From Rickettsia typhi (GTDB lineage Bacteria > Pseudomonadota > Alphaproteobacteria > Rickettsiales > Rickettsiaceae): a stretch of DNA of 11,807 nucleotides. A program made the translations under genes and the position numbers. This document shows, piece after piece, positions 1-6,142 of this stretch (position 1 is its first letter; each line of letters opens with the position of its first letter). The stretch is taken from assembly GCA_945907105.1 (NCBI GenBank), contig CAMDSB010000037.1:1-11807 (forward strand). Reading direction: 5' to 3'. The notes below the pieces were generated by a model. That model was not told the origin of the DNA. It did no database searches and worked only from the letters and a program-made list of their open reading frames with translations.

Positions 1-85
1 GTGTATGTTTAGCTTGTTGTGCTTTGTAAATCGCTTCCCTTTTTAGATCATTTAAATTTGGTGTATGAGGCATAATTTTCTTCAT
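1..85 (-). CDS. 5' end of an unidentified gene running off the left edge
   Basis: On the minus strand an ATG at 85-83 opens a frame with no stop up to the window edge (28 codons). It begins MKKIMPHTPNLNDLKREAIY, a charged start without a signal peptide; a second in-frame ATG gives the alternative start MPHTPNLN. A perfect TATAAT lies on the same strand at 98-93, only 7 bases before the ATG, so a transcript from it would be almost leaderless; no good -35 box was found at the right spacing. No Shine-Dalgarno sequence is visible. The fragment is too short for me to assign a family, and it could be a chance open frame. Confidence 0.4.
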   Translation of the reverse strand, partial: MKKIMPHTPNLNDLKREAIYKAQQAKHT

Positions 86-144
86 TAAATTAATTATACT
101 CAATGCTATCAACAATATAATTATATGTAAAGTATTTCTACTAG

Positions 145-163
145 AAGTAATTAATAATTACTT
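145..163. repeat. Perfect 8-bp inverted repeat, 3-base centre
   Basis: AAGTAATT (145-152) and AATTACTT (156-163) are exact reverse complements around AAT. A near copy of one arm, AAGTAATC, occurs at 191-198. The site lies 60 bases before the start of the left-edge gene, so it could be an operator, but a chance palindrome in AT-rich DNA is equally possible. Confidence 0.35.
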
Positions 164-246
164 GCCTTAGTTCTAAATTCCTTAAATAGGAAGTAATCGA
201 AAGCAGCTTTATTCTATTGACTGGTGTTGTTAGACCATTTTTGAGA

Positions 247-269
247 TGAAATTTAACAAATAAATTTCA
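247..269. repeat. Perfect 9-bp inverted repeat, 5-base loop
   Basis: TGAAATTTA (247-255) and TAAATTTCA (261-269) pair exactly around a 5-base loop. It sits about 95 bases past the 3' end of the minus-strand tRNA. The stem is weak (A/T only except for one G-C pair) and no T-run follows on the minus strand, so a terminator role is doubtful. It may be a transcript-end hairpin or noise. Confidence 0.35.
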
Positions 270-364
270 GGAGAATCTTGCGCAGGGTAATATTTATATC
301 AGAGGAGAGAAATAAACAAAATGCTTGTACATTTAAAAATAGGAAATGGTATTAAATATAAAGG

Positions 365-454
365 TGGCGGACAGGGTGAGATTCGAACTCACGGTACGGT
401 TACCCGCACGCTAGTTTTCAAGACTAGATCCTTAAACCACTCGGACACCTGTCC
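365..454 (-). tRNA. tRNA-Ser (anticodon UGA), CCA encoded
   Basis: The minus strand folds as a class II tRNA of 90 bases including the 3' CCA. The acceptor stem is GGACAGG (454-448) with CCTGTCC (375-369), discriminator G (368) and an encoded CCA (367-365). The anticodon stem CTAGT/ACTAG encloses the loop CTTGAAA, which gives anticodon TGA, reading UCA. The T arm has the normal TTCGAAT core, and a long variable arm (TGCGGGTAACCGTA region) is typical of serine tRNAs. The D arm starts TCCGAGTGG as expected. It is transcribed away from ftsA, and a matching promoter lies at 468-496. Confidence 0.97.
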
Positions 455-467
455 ATTTGTGATACCC

Positions 468-496
468 TTGATAACAGATTCTGCTAACTATTTCAA
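468..496 (-). promoter_or_regulatory. Predicted promoter of tRNA-Ser
   Basis: On the minus strand TTGAAA (496-491) and TATCAA (473-468) are separated by exactly 17 bases. The -10 box ends 13 bases before the first base of the tRNA, a usual distance for a 5' leader. The -35 box matches consensus at 5 of 6 positions and the -10 box at 4 of 6. Confidence 0.5.
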
Positions 497-536
497 GATA
501 AAAATATCAATATTCTAGAACATATAGTATATTTGC

Positions 537-571
537 TTTTTGCCAAGAGCAGGCTTGAAGGCAAAAATTTT
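537..571. other. Bulged hairpin between tRNA-Ser and ftsA, T-rich on the plus side
   Basis: TTTTTGC (537-543) pairs with GCAAAAA (561-567), and CAAG (544-547) pairs with CTTG (554-557), leaving a 3-base bulge and a 6-base loop. It is followed on the plus strand by TTTT (568-571) and an AT-rich tract, the shape of an intrinsic terminator. The neighbours here are divergent, so no known plus-strand transcript needs ending; it could instead be a leader structure of ftsA or shield ftsA from upstream antisense transcription. Confidence 0.35.
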
Positions 572-640
572 ATATATTAATCAGGAAAAAGTATTTTTTG
601 TATAGGCAAAATGACTTTTTTCATAGAAAACTAATTGGTT

Positions 641-1855
641 ATGAAGGGAATTTCATCAAACTTTATTGCACTGGATATAGGAAGCAGTAAAATATCTGCG
701 ATGGCAGCCTATATTGGAAAACAAGGAGAAGCTAGAGTTAATGCTCAGCTATTGCAGCATTCGGAAGGATTTAAGTCTGGTACCATTATTAATATGGGAA
801 TGGCTGAAAACAGTTTAATTGGAGCTATTTATTCGTTAGAAAAAGATTGTGATAAAAGTATAAAAGAGATTGCTGTATCACTTTCTGGTGCTGGGGTTAA
901 ATCCTATTACGTCAATCATAGTATTAAATTAGGTAATCAGCCAATTACTCAATCAGATGTAAAGAAACTAACTAACAAGGCTTTGTCTGATTTTAAAGTC
1001 AAAGGAATGGAGATTATTCATTATTTTCCTATTGAGTTCATGGTAGACGGAAATCAAGCAGTAGAAAACCCAATAGGTCTTTATGCAAAAGAACTATCAG
1101 GTCAATTTCATATAATTGCGGCTGATTCAACGATGATTATGAATCTTACTAAATGTCTCGCAAAATGTCATATTGAAGTTAGCGACATAATAGTTTCAAT
1201 ATATGCTGCAGGACTTGCTGTGTTGACAGCGGATGAAAGAGCTCTAGGGTCTATTATTATTGATTTCGGAGCGAATACAACAAGCTATGGAATTTTTCTA
1301 GACGGCAAGATTGTCTATGTTAATCATGTGCCAATTGGCGGTATGGACATAACAATTGATATTGCAAAAACTTTTTCAATCAGTATTAAAGAAGCGGAGA
1401 AGCTCAAAATTTTATATGGGGTTGCTGACCCGGGCTTATTATTAAAAGACTCAGTAATAAAGCTTGATAATGGTGAACATACAATTACAGCAAGTCAGTT
1501 GGCTAAAATTATACATCCAAAGATCAAAGAAATTGCTGAAGTAATAAAGAAGCAGTGTGATAGTATGTCGATGGACCATCTTCTTGCTAGGCAAGTTGTT
1601 ATAACTGGTGGAGGTGCAGCTCTTGGTAGTGTAAGAACGTTTGTGGCAGAAATATTTCATAAACAAGTCAGAGTAGCTAAGCCAGAAATTATCTTAGGGT
1701 TTGTAGAAAATTATAGCACCTATATACATTCAACCGCTATTGGTATGATAAAATCTAAGTCGCTAAAAAGTCAAAAAAATTCCTATGGAACTGGCCAATT
1801 TGAAGATTATGGGTGGTTTAAAAGGACTGTGTTATGGCTGAAAGAAAACATATAA
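641..1855 (+). CDS. ftsA: Cell division protein FtsA (actin-like membrane tether)
   Basis: FtsA is an actin-fold ATPase that ties FtsZ filaments to the inner membrane and helps recruit the divisome. Counting from the ATG at 641 (404 aa), the phosphate-1 motif ALDIGSSK lies near residues 10-17, the FtsA-specific 1C region near 80-165, phosphate-2 DFGANTTS at 208-215, and the adenosine motif VITGGGAALG near 320-329. The protein ends in an aromatic, basic amphipathic helix (WFKRTVLWLKENI), the usual membrane-targeting tail. An in-frame TTG at 635 is the only longer start and the ATG is preferred; neither has a visible ribosome site. Upstream there is no ftsQ or ddl and downstream no ftsZ, unlike the usual cluster. 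Instead the next gene overlaps it by 22 bases, which suggests co-transcription. No convincing promoter was found in 455-640. Confidence 0.95.
   Translation: MKGISSNFIALDIGSSKISAMAAYIGKQGEARVNAQLLQHSEGFKSGTIINMGMAENSLIGAIYSLEKDCDKSIKEIAVSLSGAGVKSYYVNHSIKLGNQPITQSDVKKLTNKALSDFKVKGMEIIHYFPIEFMVDGNQAVENPIGLYAKELSGQFHIIAADSTMIMNLTKCLAKCHIEVSDIIVSIYAAGLAVLTADERALGSIIIDFGANTTSYGIFLDGKIVYVNHVPIGGMDITIDIAKTFSISIKEAEKLKILYGVADPGLLLKDSVIKLDNGEHTITASQLAKIIHPKIKEIAEVIKKQCDSMSMDHLLARQVVITGGGAALGSVRTFVAEIFHKQVRVAKPEIILGFVENYSTYIHSTAIGMIKSKSLKSQKNSYGTGQFEDYGWFKRTVLWLKENI
1822..1826 (+). promoter_or_regulatory. Ribosome binding site inside ftsA for the barrel-protein gene
   Basis: AAGGA lies 7 bases before the ATG at 1834. 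It is inside the last codons of ftsA and supports the overlapping start, making translation of the two genes likely to be coupled. Confidence 0.6.
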
Positions 1856-2883
1856 TACTCAAGCCAGAAATTAAAAATACAAACGCAATTTTCTATAGAA
1901 CCCAGGTCTTTAAAATTGACCCTGGCAAGTGCAGTATCATCGGATTTCTAATATTTGTTTTGAGCGCTACTCAATCTTATGCGACAGCTTGGCTTCCAGA
2001 AGCTGATACTTATAATTTATACTCAGGTCATTCATATATTGATGCACGTTCTCGTAAGATAAGGAATATGCGGAAAGAAAATTTCATTAATATACAAAAT
2101 GATATTTTGGAACTTAGTAAGGTCCGAGCTATGATTCGTAAGGAAGCAGTTGATAGGGGAAGAGAGTTACTTAACTCTGAGCTTAGAAACATTGAACAAA
2201 TAGAGAAGGATATAGCCTTGTTGGAACAAGAATCTGCTGAGCTTTTGTCATTCAGTGATGAGAGCTCGTCTTATTTCGAATTAGAGTATGGATTAGCAGA
2301 TTCTCACAGTTTAGGTACAAAACTAGTATATAAAACAGATAAATTTGCTGATATAAACTCTGGCAAAACATTTGTAACAAAGTCAGGTCAAGAAATTGAT
2401 ATTTTTTATAAGTATAAGATTTTTGATCATGGGAGCTGGGTGGCTACTATTCGTCCTAAAATTAATTTTTCCACTCACAATAAGCAAAAAAGCATTAGTT
2501 ACACTGATTTTGACCTGTTAATAGGTTATTCAAGAATTAAGAATAAATACAGCACGTACCTTGAATGCGGTATAACCATGCGCAAGTACTATGACAGGGT
2601 TAGTGATCATAGTATTAGCTATGTGCTTAGTGTACAAGAAGGTATAAAATTTAGTAATGGTTTTATACTAAGTAATTATACGGAGTATGAAAAAGCAAAA
2701 TTTATAAATATTTTATACAGGCGCACAATATATGATCAAATTTCCATTGCAAAGGAGCTAGCATTTGATAACTTAAGGCTTGATTGCCTCACCGTTCAGG
2801 TAGGTTATTTTTGGAAAGGAAGTTTGGTAGATCGCTTTTATACTGTGTCTGGTCCAATTTTTTCTATATGGCTTAATATATAA
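1834..2883 (+). CDS. Predicted outer-membrane beta-barrel protein with a coiled coil
   Basis: I do not recognise a named family. The 349-aa product has a hydrophobic segment at residues 34-50 ending in SYATA, which looks like a signal peptide, but it is preceded by an unusually long N-region of about 33 residues. No later in-frame ATG, GTG or TTG gives a normal signal peptide, and the ATG at 1834 has a good ribosome site, so this start is kept. Residues about 72-137 are rich in Lys, Glu, Arg and Leu and look like a coiled coil. From about 147 on the sequence alternates polar and aromatic/hydrophobic residues in short strands (for example YFELEYGLADSHSLGTKLVY), as in outer-membrane barrels. 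It starts within ftsA and ends 8 bases before the glycosyltransferase gene. A role as an envelope or export partner of that enzyme is inference; a periplasmic protein is the main alternative. Confidence 0.6.
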   Translation: MAERKHIILKPEIKNTNAIFYRTQVFKIDPGKCSIIGFLIFVLSATQSYATAWLPEADTYNLYSGHSYIDARSRKIRNMRKENFINIQNDILELSKVRAMIRKEAVDRGRELLNSELRNIEQIEKDIALLEQESAELLSFSDESSSYFELEYGLADSHSLGTKLVYKTDKFADINSGKTFVTKSGQEIDIFYKYKIFDHGSWVATIRPKINFSTHNKQKSISYTDFDLLIGYSRIKNKYSTYLECGITMRKYYDRVSDHSISYVLSVQEGIKFSNGFILSNYTEYEKAKFINILYRRTIYDQISIAKELAFDNLRLDCLTVQVGYFWKGSLVDRFYTVSGPIFSIWLNI

Positions 2884-2891
2884 TAAATAAA

Positions 2892-4625
2892 ATGACTAAA
2901 ATTGAACTGGCCACTGAACATAGAAATATTTTTCACTATCTTCGAAAAGTTGAATTATTGGATAATGAAAATGCTGTGGAATTGCTAATTAAAAGATATA
3001 AAATTCCCCATATTAATTTAAACTCAGAAGCTATAAAAGCCGTTGATTTTGAAAAGATAAACGATTATTGCCAGAATGGTTACTTTATATTTGAAGATAT
3101 TAAAGGAAATAGATGTTGTGCGATAAATGATATCTCCATCATTAAAAAAAAGATTTCTAATTTTCTTCAAAATACCAAGATATTCTTGGTAAGAAAAGTT
3201 GATTTTTATAACATATTAGAACGTGATTTTGCCATAGATAATACTTTTAATGCTATAGAGTGCTTGACTAATATTAATCCCAAAGCTTCAGCTAAAAGTA
3301 TAAATTATCCTAAAATGGTGATGGGATTTTTGACTATATTTTTTGCAACTGTGCTTTTGGCACTTAATTATTTTAGCCTATTAAATAATATACTTTATTT
3401 TGTACAAAATTTGCTTAAAGCAGTCTTATTTGGCCGAAGTCTGTCGCAACGTAACTCCTCTGAAGAAGTAGAAATAATAAAGGTTGTTGCACCAAATGAT
3501 CTTAGGGATAATTTACCTATTTATTCTATTTTGATTCCTCTTTACAAAGAAGAGCTAAAGGTCTACTCAATCCTCCTTGCCATTGAAAAACTAAATTATC
3601 CTAAAAGAAGATTAGATGTGAAATTTATTATCGAAGCAGACGATCAAATGACCATACGCGCTTTGGCTGGATTGTCTATTCCAAGTTATATTCATGTTAT
3701 AAAAGTGCCATATAGCCTTCCCAGGACAAAGCCTAAAGCTTTGAATTATGCAATGTCTTTTGTTTTGGGTGAGTATTTGACTGTTTATGATGCAGAGGAT
3801 GAGCCAGATCCAAACCAGCTTCTAAAAGCAGTCGCGGCTTTCTCTACATTACCAGAAAATTACGTTTGTTTGCAGTCGAAGCTGAATTTCTATAATGCAA
3901 ATGAAAATTTTCTTACTAGGTGTTTTAGTATTGAATATAGCATTTGGTTTGAATATTTACTTCGTGGTTTAAGTCTATTTGATCTGCCTCTGACTTTGGG
4001 CGGAACTAGTAATCATTTTAAAGTAGATAAATTGAGAGAGGTTGGATTATGGGATGCCTACAATGTGACAGAGGATGCAGATTTGGGTATTAGGCTTTAT
4101 TTAAAGGGCTATAAAGTGAGTATGATTGATTCGACAACTTTGGAAGAAGCCCCAAACAATATAAGTGACTGGATAGGTCAAAGAGCGAGATGGATTAAAG
4201 GGTTCATTCAAACAATCTATGTTTTTATACAAGCTAAAAAAGATTATACAAAGCTAGGATTATTAAAAATTGCTGCAGTATATATTTTTGTTGGGCTATC
4301 TACCTATAGCTTTTTCTTTCTGCCGTGGCTGATATTACTGATGTATCTCGATTTACATCCCGTAATTTATTACCTATGGCTGATAAACAGTTTTTTTTCT
4401 ATATCTTATATGTATACTATCGCCTATATAGTAGTGTCAAATGGAACTTCTCCGGTAACTCTTAGGTCTATATCAGATATTTTAGTATTGATATTCTGGC
4501 CGTTATATTTTGTCCTGCATACTATTGCGAGCTACAGAGCTCTTTGGGAAACGACCTTATCGCCATTCAAATGGAATAAGACTCCGCATGGGACGAGTAA
4601 TATTGACGATATTGTAGAGAGTTAA
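2892..4625 (+). CDS. Membrane family 2 glycosyltransferase, BcsA/NfrB-like
   Basis: This is a processive-type GT2 enzyme of the cellulose-synthase superfamily, expected to use a nucleotide sugar at the inner-membrane face and build or export a glycan; the sugar cannot be read from sequence. All core motifs are visible in the 577-aa product: EADD at 248-251, the DxD-type DAED at 300-303, TEDAD at 393-397 (catalytic base) and QRARW at 430-434 (QxxRW). The tail holds WNKTPHG at 561-567, a sequence often seen near the end of this group. Membrane segments are likely near 142-164, 458-485, 491-513 and 525-545. Residues 1-125 form a soluble region that resembles the GspE/MshE N-terminal domain (RKVDFYNILERDF near 101), as in some NfrB-like transferases; I hold this loosely. 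It is third in the ftsA cluster and has no clear ribosome site. Confidence 0.85.
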   Translation: MTKIELATEHRNIFHYLRKVELLDNENAVELLIKRYKIPHINLNSEAIKAVDFEKINDYCQNGYFIFEDIKGNRCCAINDISIIKKKISNFLQNTKIFLVRKVDFYNILERDFAIDNTFNAIECLTNINPKASAKSINYPKMVMGFLTIFFATVLLALNYFSLLNNILYFVQNLLKAVLFGRSLSQRNSSEEVEIIKVVAPNDLRDNLPIYSILIPLYKEELKVYSILLAIEKLNYPKRRLDVKFIIEADDQMTIRALAGLSIPSYIHVIKVPYSLPRTKPKALNYAMSFVLGEYLTVYDAEDEPDPNQLLKAVAAFSTLPENYVCLQSKLNFYNANENFLTRCFSIEYSIWFEYLLRGLSLFDLPLTLGGTSNHFKVDKLREVGLWDAYNVTEDADLGIRLYLKGYKVSMIDSTTLEEAPNNISDWIGQRARWIKGFIQTIYVFIQAKKDYTKLGLLKIAAVYIFVGLSTYSFFFLPWLILLMYLDLHPVIYYLWLINSFFSISYMYTIAYIVVSNGTSPVTLRSISDILVLIFWPLYFVLHTIASYRALWETTLSPFKWNKTPHGTSNIDDIVES

Positions 4626-4669
4626 GAAAAATTAACTATTAGTCTCACTAGCTATTATATAACTACTCT

Positions 4670-5044
4670 TTATTTTTCCTCTTTTGTAGTCTCAGCAACT
4701 TGTGGGTCAATCGAAATTAAGCTTTTACGATTTAGAGGGAGTTTTTTCTTGTATTGTTGTTCTTTTTTTAAGTAATTTTGGCTTGCTTGTGAGAGTTTTG
4801 TATAAAGGACCTTTTTATGTTTGTTTATTTTAGCAACCTCCTTTCTATAGCTGATAATTTCTTCTCTAATCTCAGCTGGAATTTTTGCAACATAATCTTT
4901 GTATTCATCAATAACTTTTTGAAACTCGGCAGGATCGCGTAGCTTTGCCTTTGGTTTAGTGATCTCTCCTTCTTCTGCTGCTATAGTAACGCCCGCAAAT
5001 AAAACAATTAATAAATACACAGTAAAAATTTTTATCTTATTCAT
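4670..5044 (-). CDS. Small predicted exported protein, lysine-rich and helical
   Basis: The 124-aa product starts with a typical signal peptide (MNKIKIF, a hydrophobic core, then TIAAEE with cleavage likely near residue 22). The mature part of about 100 residues is rich in Lys, Glu and Tyr and predicted mainly helical, with the stretches EFQKVIDEYKDYVAKIPAEI and, near the end, a lysine-rich run before KLPLNRKS. No cysteine or known catalytic motif is present. It is probably periplasmic or surface-associated. I do not recognise the family; short exported proteins of this sort occur in Rickettsiales, but that comparison is from memory only. The gene is convergent with the glycosyltransferase (44-base gap) and divergent from prmA (90-base gap). 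Confidence 0.8.
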   Translation of the reverse strand: MNKIKIFTVYLLIVLFAGVTIAAEEGEITKPKAKLRDPAEFQKVIDEYKDYVAKIPAEIREEIISYRKEVAKINKHKKVLYTKLSQASQNYLKKEQQYKKKLPLNRKSLISIDPQVAETTKEEK

Positions 5045-5049
5045 GCAAA

Positions 5050-5055
5050 TCCTCT
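5050..5055 (-). promoter_or_regulatory. Ribosome binding site of the small exported protein
   Basis: AGAGGA on the minus strand (5055-5050) stands 5 bases before the ATG at 5044. It is one of few clear ribosome sites in the window and fixes this start. Confidence 0.65.
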
Positions 5056-5071
5056 ATCAAATATAAAAGCA

Positions 5072-5100
5072 TTGAAATCTAAACAATTAGTTGGTATACA
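5072..5100 (+). promoter_or_regulatory. Predicted promoter of prmA
   Basis: TTGAAA (5072-5077) and TATACA (5095-5100) are 17 bases apart. Transcription would start near 5107, leaving a leader of about 28 bases before the prmA ATG at 5135. Confidence 0.45.
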
Positions 5101-5134
5101 CCAGATCTAATAAAGCTATTTTCATTATAAAACT

Positions 5135-6055
5135 ATGAATAACCCATTTAGTCAACCAAAACTCATTTATAAGATATGCTTTATCTTAAAATATAAAGAT
5201 ATTGATGTCTTTGAGAGGTTCTTTCCTGAAGATGTTCTTGGAATATGTACTTACGAAGTTGAATCTTTAACAATTGACTCACAAGATAATGATTTATGGG
5301 CAATGGAGGTCTTAGTAGATAAACCCCTTGAGCTTAAGTCTTTGGTAATAGACTTGGAAAATTACGCTCAAGTTCATGACATCGATTTCCATTCGGAGGT
5401 CACTATGCAACGAGTTGAAGATAAAGATTGGGTTGCTGAATATCAAAAACAATTAAAGCCTATAGAAATTGGTAGATTTTTTATCACTTCAACTACAATG
5501 AATGTCAGATGCCCCAAAAATAAGGTACCTATATATATTGAAGCTTCACGAGCTTTTGGAACTGGCGATCACGCCACAACCTCTTTGTGCATTGACGCTA
5601 TGAACTCTATTGAAGATTATCCAATAAAAACTGTGTTTGATATAGGTACCGGGAGTGGCATACTAAGCTTTGTTGCTGAGAAAATTTGGCCAACTGCTAA
5701 AATATTAGCCTGTGATATAGAAGAAGTGTCAATAAAGATTGCTAAAGAGAATGTGGTTTGTAACAATTCAAATGCTTATTTTTATCAAAATTCAGAACAG
5801 GATTTAAATGTTCCTCGAGAATGGGATAAAAAATTTGATTTAATAGTTAGTAATATCCTTGCTTCACCACTTATTTCGATGTCAAAAATAATTAGAAATC
5901 TTGCCCATGAAAATACTATAGTAATTTTATCTGGCTTTCTAGATTATCAGGTAGCAGAGGTAGTTGAAGCTTATGGTGTCTCTGGCTTTTCGGTGCTAAA
6001 TGATTTGGAAAAGGATAGGTGGATGATGGTAATGCTTCAACCTAAGAGTAATTAA
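5135..6055 (+). CDS. prmA: Ribosomal protein L11 methyltransferase PrmA
   Basis: PrmA uses S-adenosylmethionine to trimethylate amino groups of ribosomal protein L11 (RplK) in the cytoplasm. The 306-aa length fits the family. The PrmA signature AFGTGDHATTS lies at residues 140-150, the SAM-binding glycine motif DIGTGSG at 169-175 with the following acidic residue D194, and the post-II motif SNILASPL at 239-246, all in the expected order. The N-terminal 100 residues form the less conserved L11-recognition domain and end in the typical DW pair (98-99). It appears to be a single-gene unit between its own promoter and the tlc promoter. No Shine-Dalgarno sequence is seen before the ATG. Confidence 0.96.
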   Translation: MNNPFSQPKLIYKICFILKYKDIDVFERFFPEDVLGICTYEVESLTIDSQDNDLWAMEVLVDKPLELKSLVIDLENYAQVHDIDFHSEVTMQRVEDKDWVAEYQKQLKPIEIGRFFITSTTMNVRCPKNKVPIYIEASRAFGTGDHATTSLCIDAMNSIEDYPIKTVFDIGTGSGILSFVAEKIWPTAKILACDIEEVSIKIAKENVVCNNSNAYFYQNSEQDLNVPREWDKKFDLIVSNILASPLISMSKIIRNLAHENTIVILSGFLDYQVAEVVEAYGVSGFSVLNDLEKDRWMMVMLQPKSN

Positions 6056-6064
6056 CCAAAATTA

Positions 6065-6093
6065 TTGACTTTTTGTATATTTGCTTCTACAAT
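6065..6093 (+). promoter_or_regulatory. Strong sigma-70-type promoter of tlc
   Basis: TTGACT (6065-6070) and TACAAT (6088-6093) are 17 bases apart and each matches consensus at 5 of 6 positions. The start would fall near 6100, giving a leader of about 43 bases that includes AAGG (6130-6133) 9 bases before the ATG. Confidence 0.7.
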
Positions 6094-6142
6094 CATGTCG
6101 GTAATTTAAAATAATATTAACTAAGGCATAAGGTAAATAACT

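Larger units (their letters stand above)
86..364. other. Gene-free stretch with two short inverted repeats
   Basis: No convincing gene was found on either strand. The stretch is very AT-rich and lies between the minus-strand tRNA-Ser and the partial gene at the left edge. It holds two perfect inverted repeats, at 145-163 and 247-269, listed separately. No T-run follows either on the minus strand, so I see no classical terminator for the tRNA here. An open frame starting at 321 crosses the tRNA antisense and is not believed. Confidence 0.6.

Noticed and set aside
321..518. Plus-strand open frame of 65 codons
   Set aside because: It runs straight through the tRNA-Ser gene in antisense, and its middle is the usual false translation of a tRNA complement. 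The purine-rich tract before it is too far from the ATG to act as a ribosome site.
635..640. TTG start two codons upstream of the ftsA ATG
   Set aside because: It has no ribosome site and adds only two residues; the ATG at 641 gives a normal FtsA N-terminus.
1451..1666. Minus-strand open frame inside ftsA
   Set aside because: It is antisense to a conserved FtsA region, and its translation has no recognisable features.
4626..4669. Possible bidirectional terminator between the convergent glycosyltransferase and exported-protein genes
   Set aside because: The best stem I could form is only about 4 bp, so no terminator can be supported.
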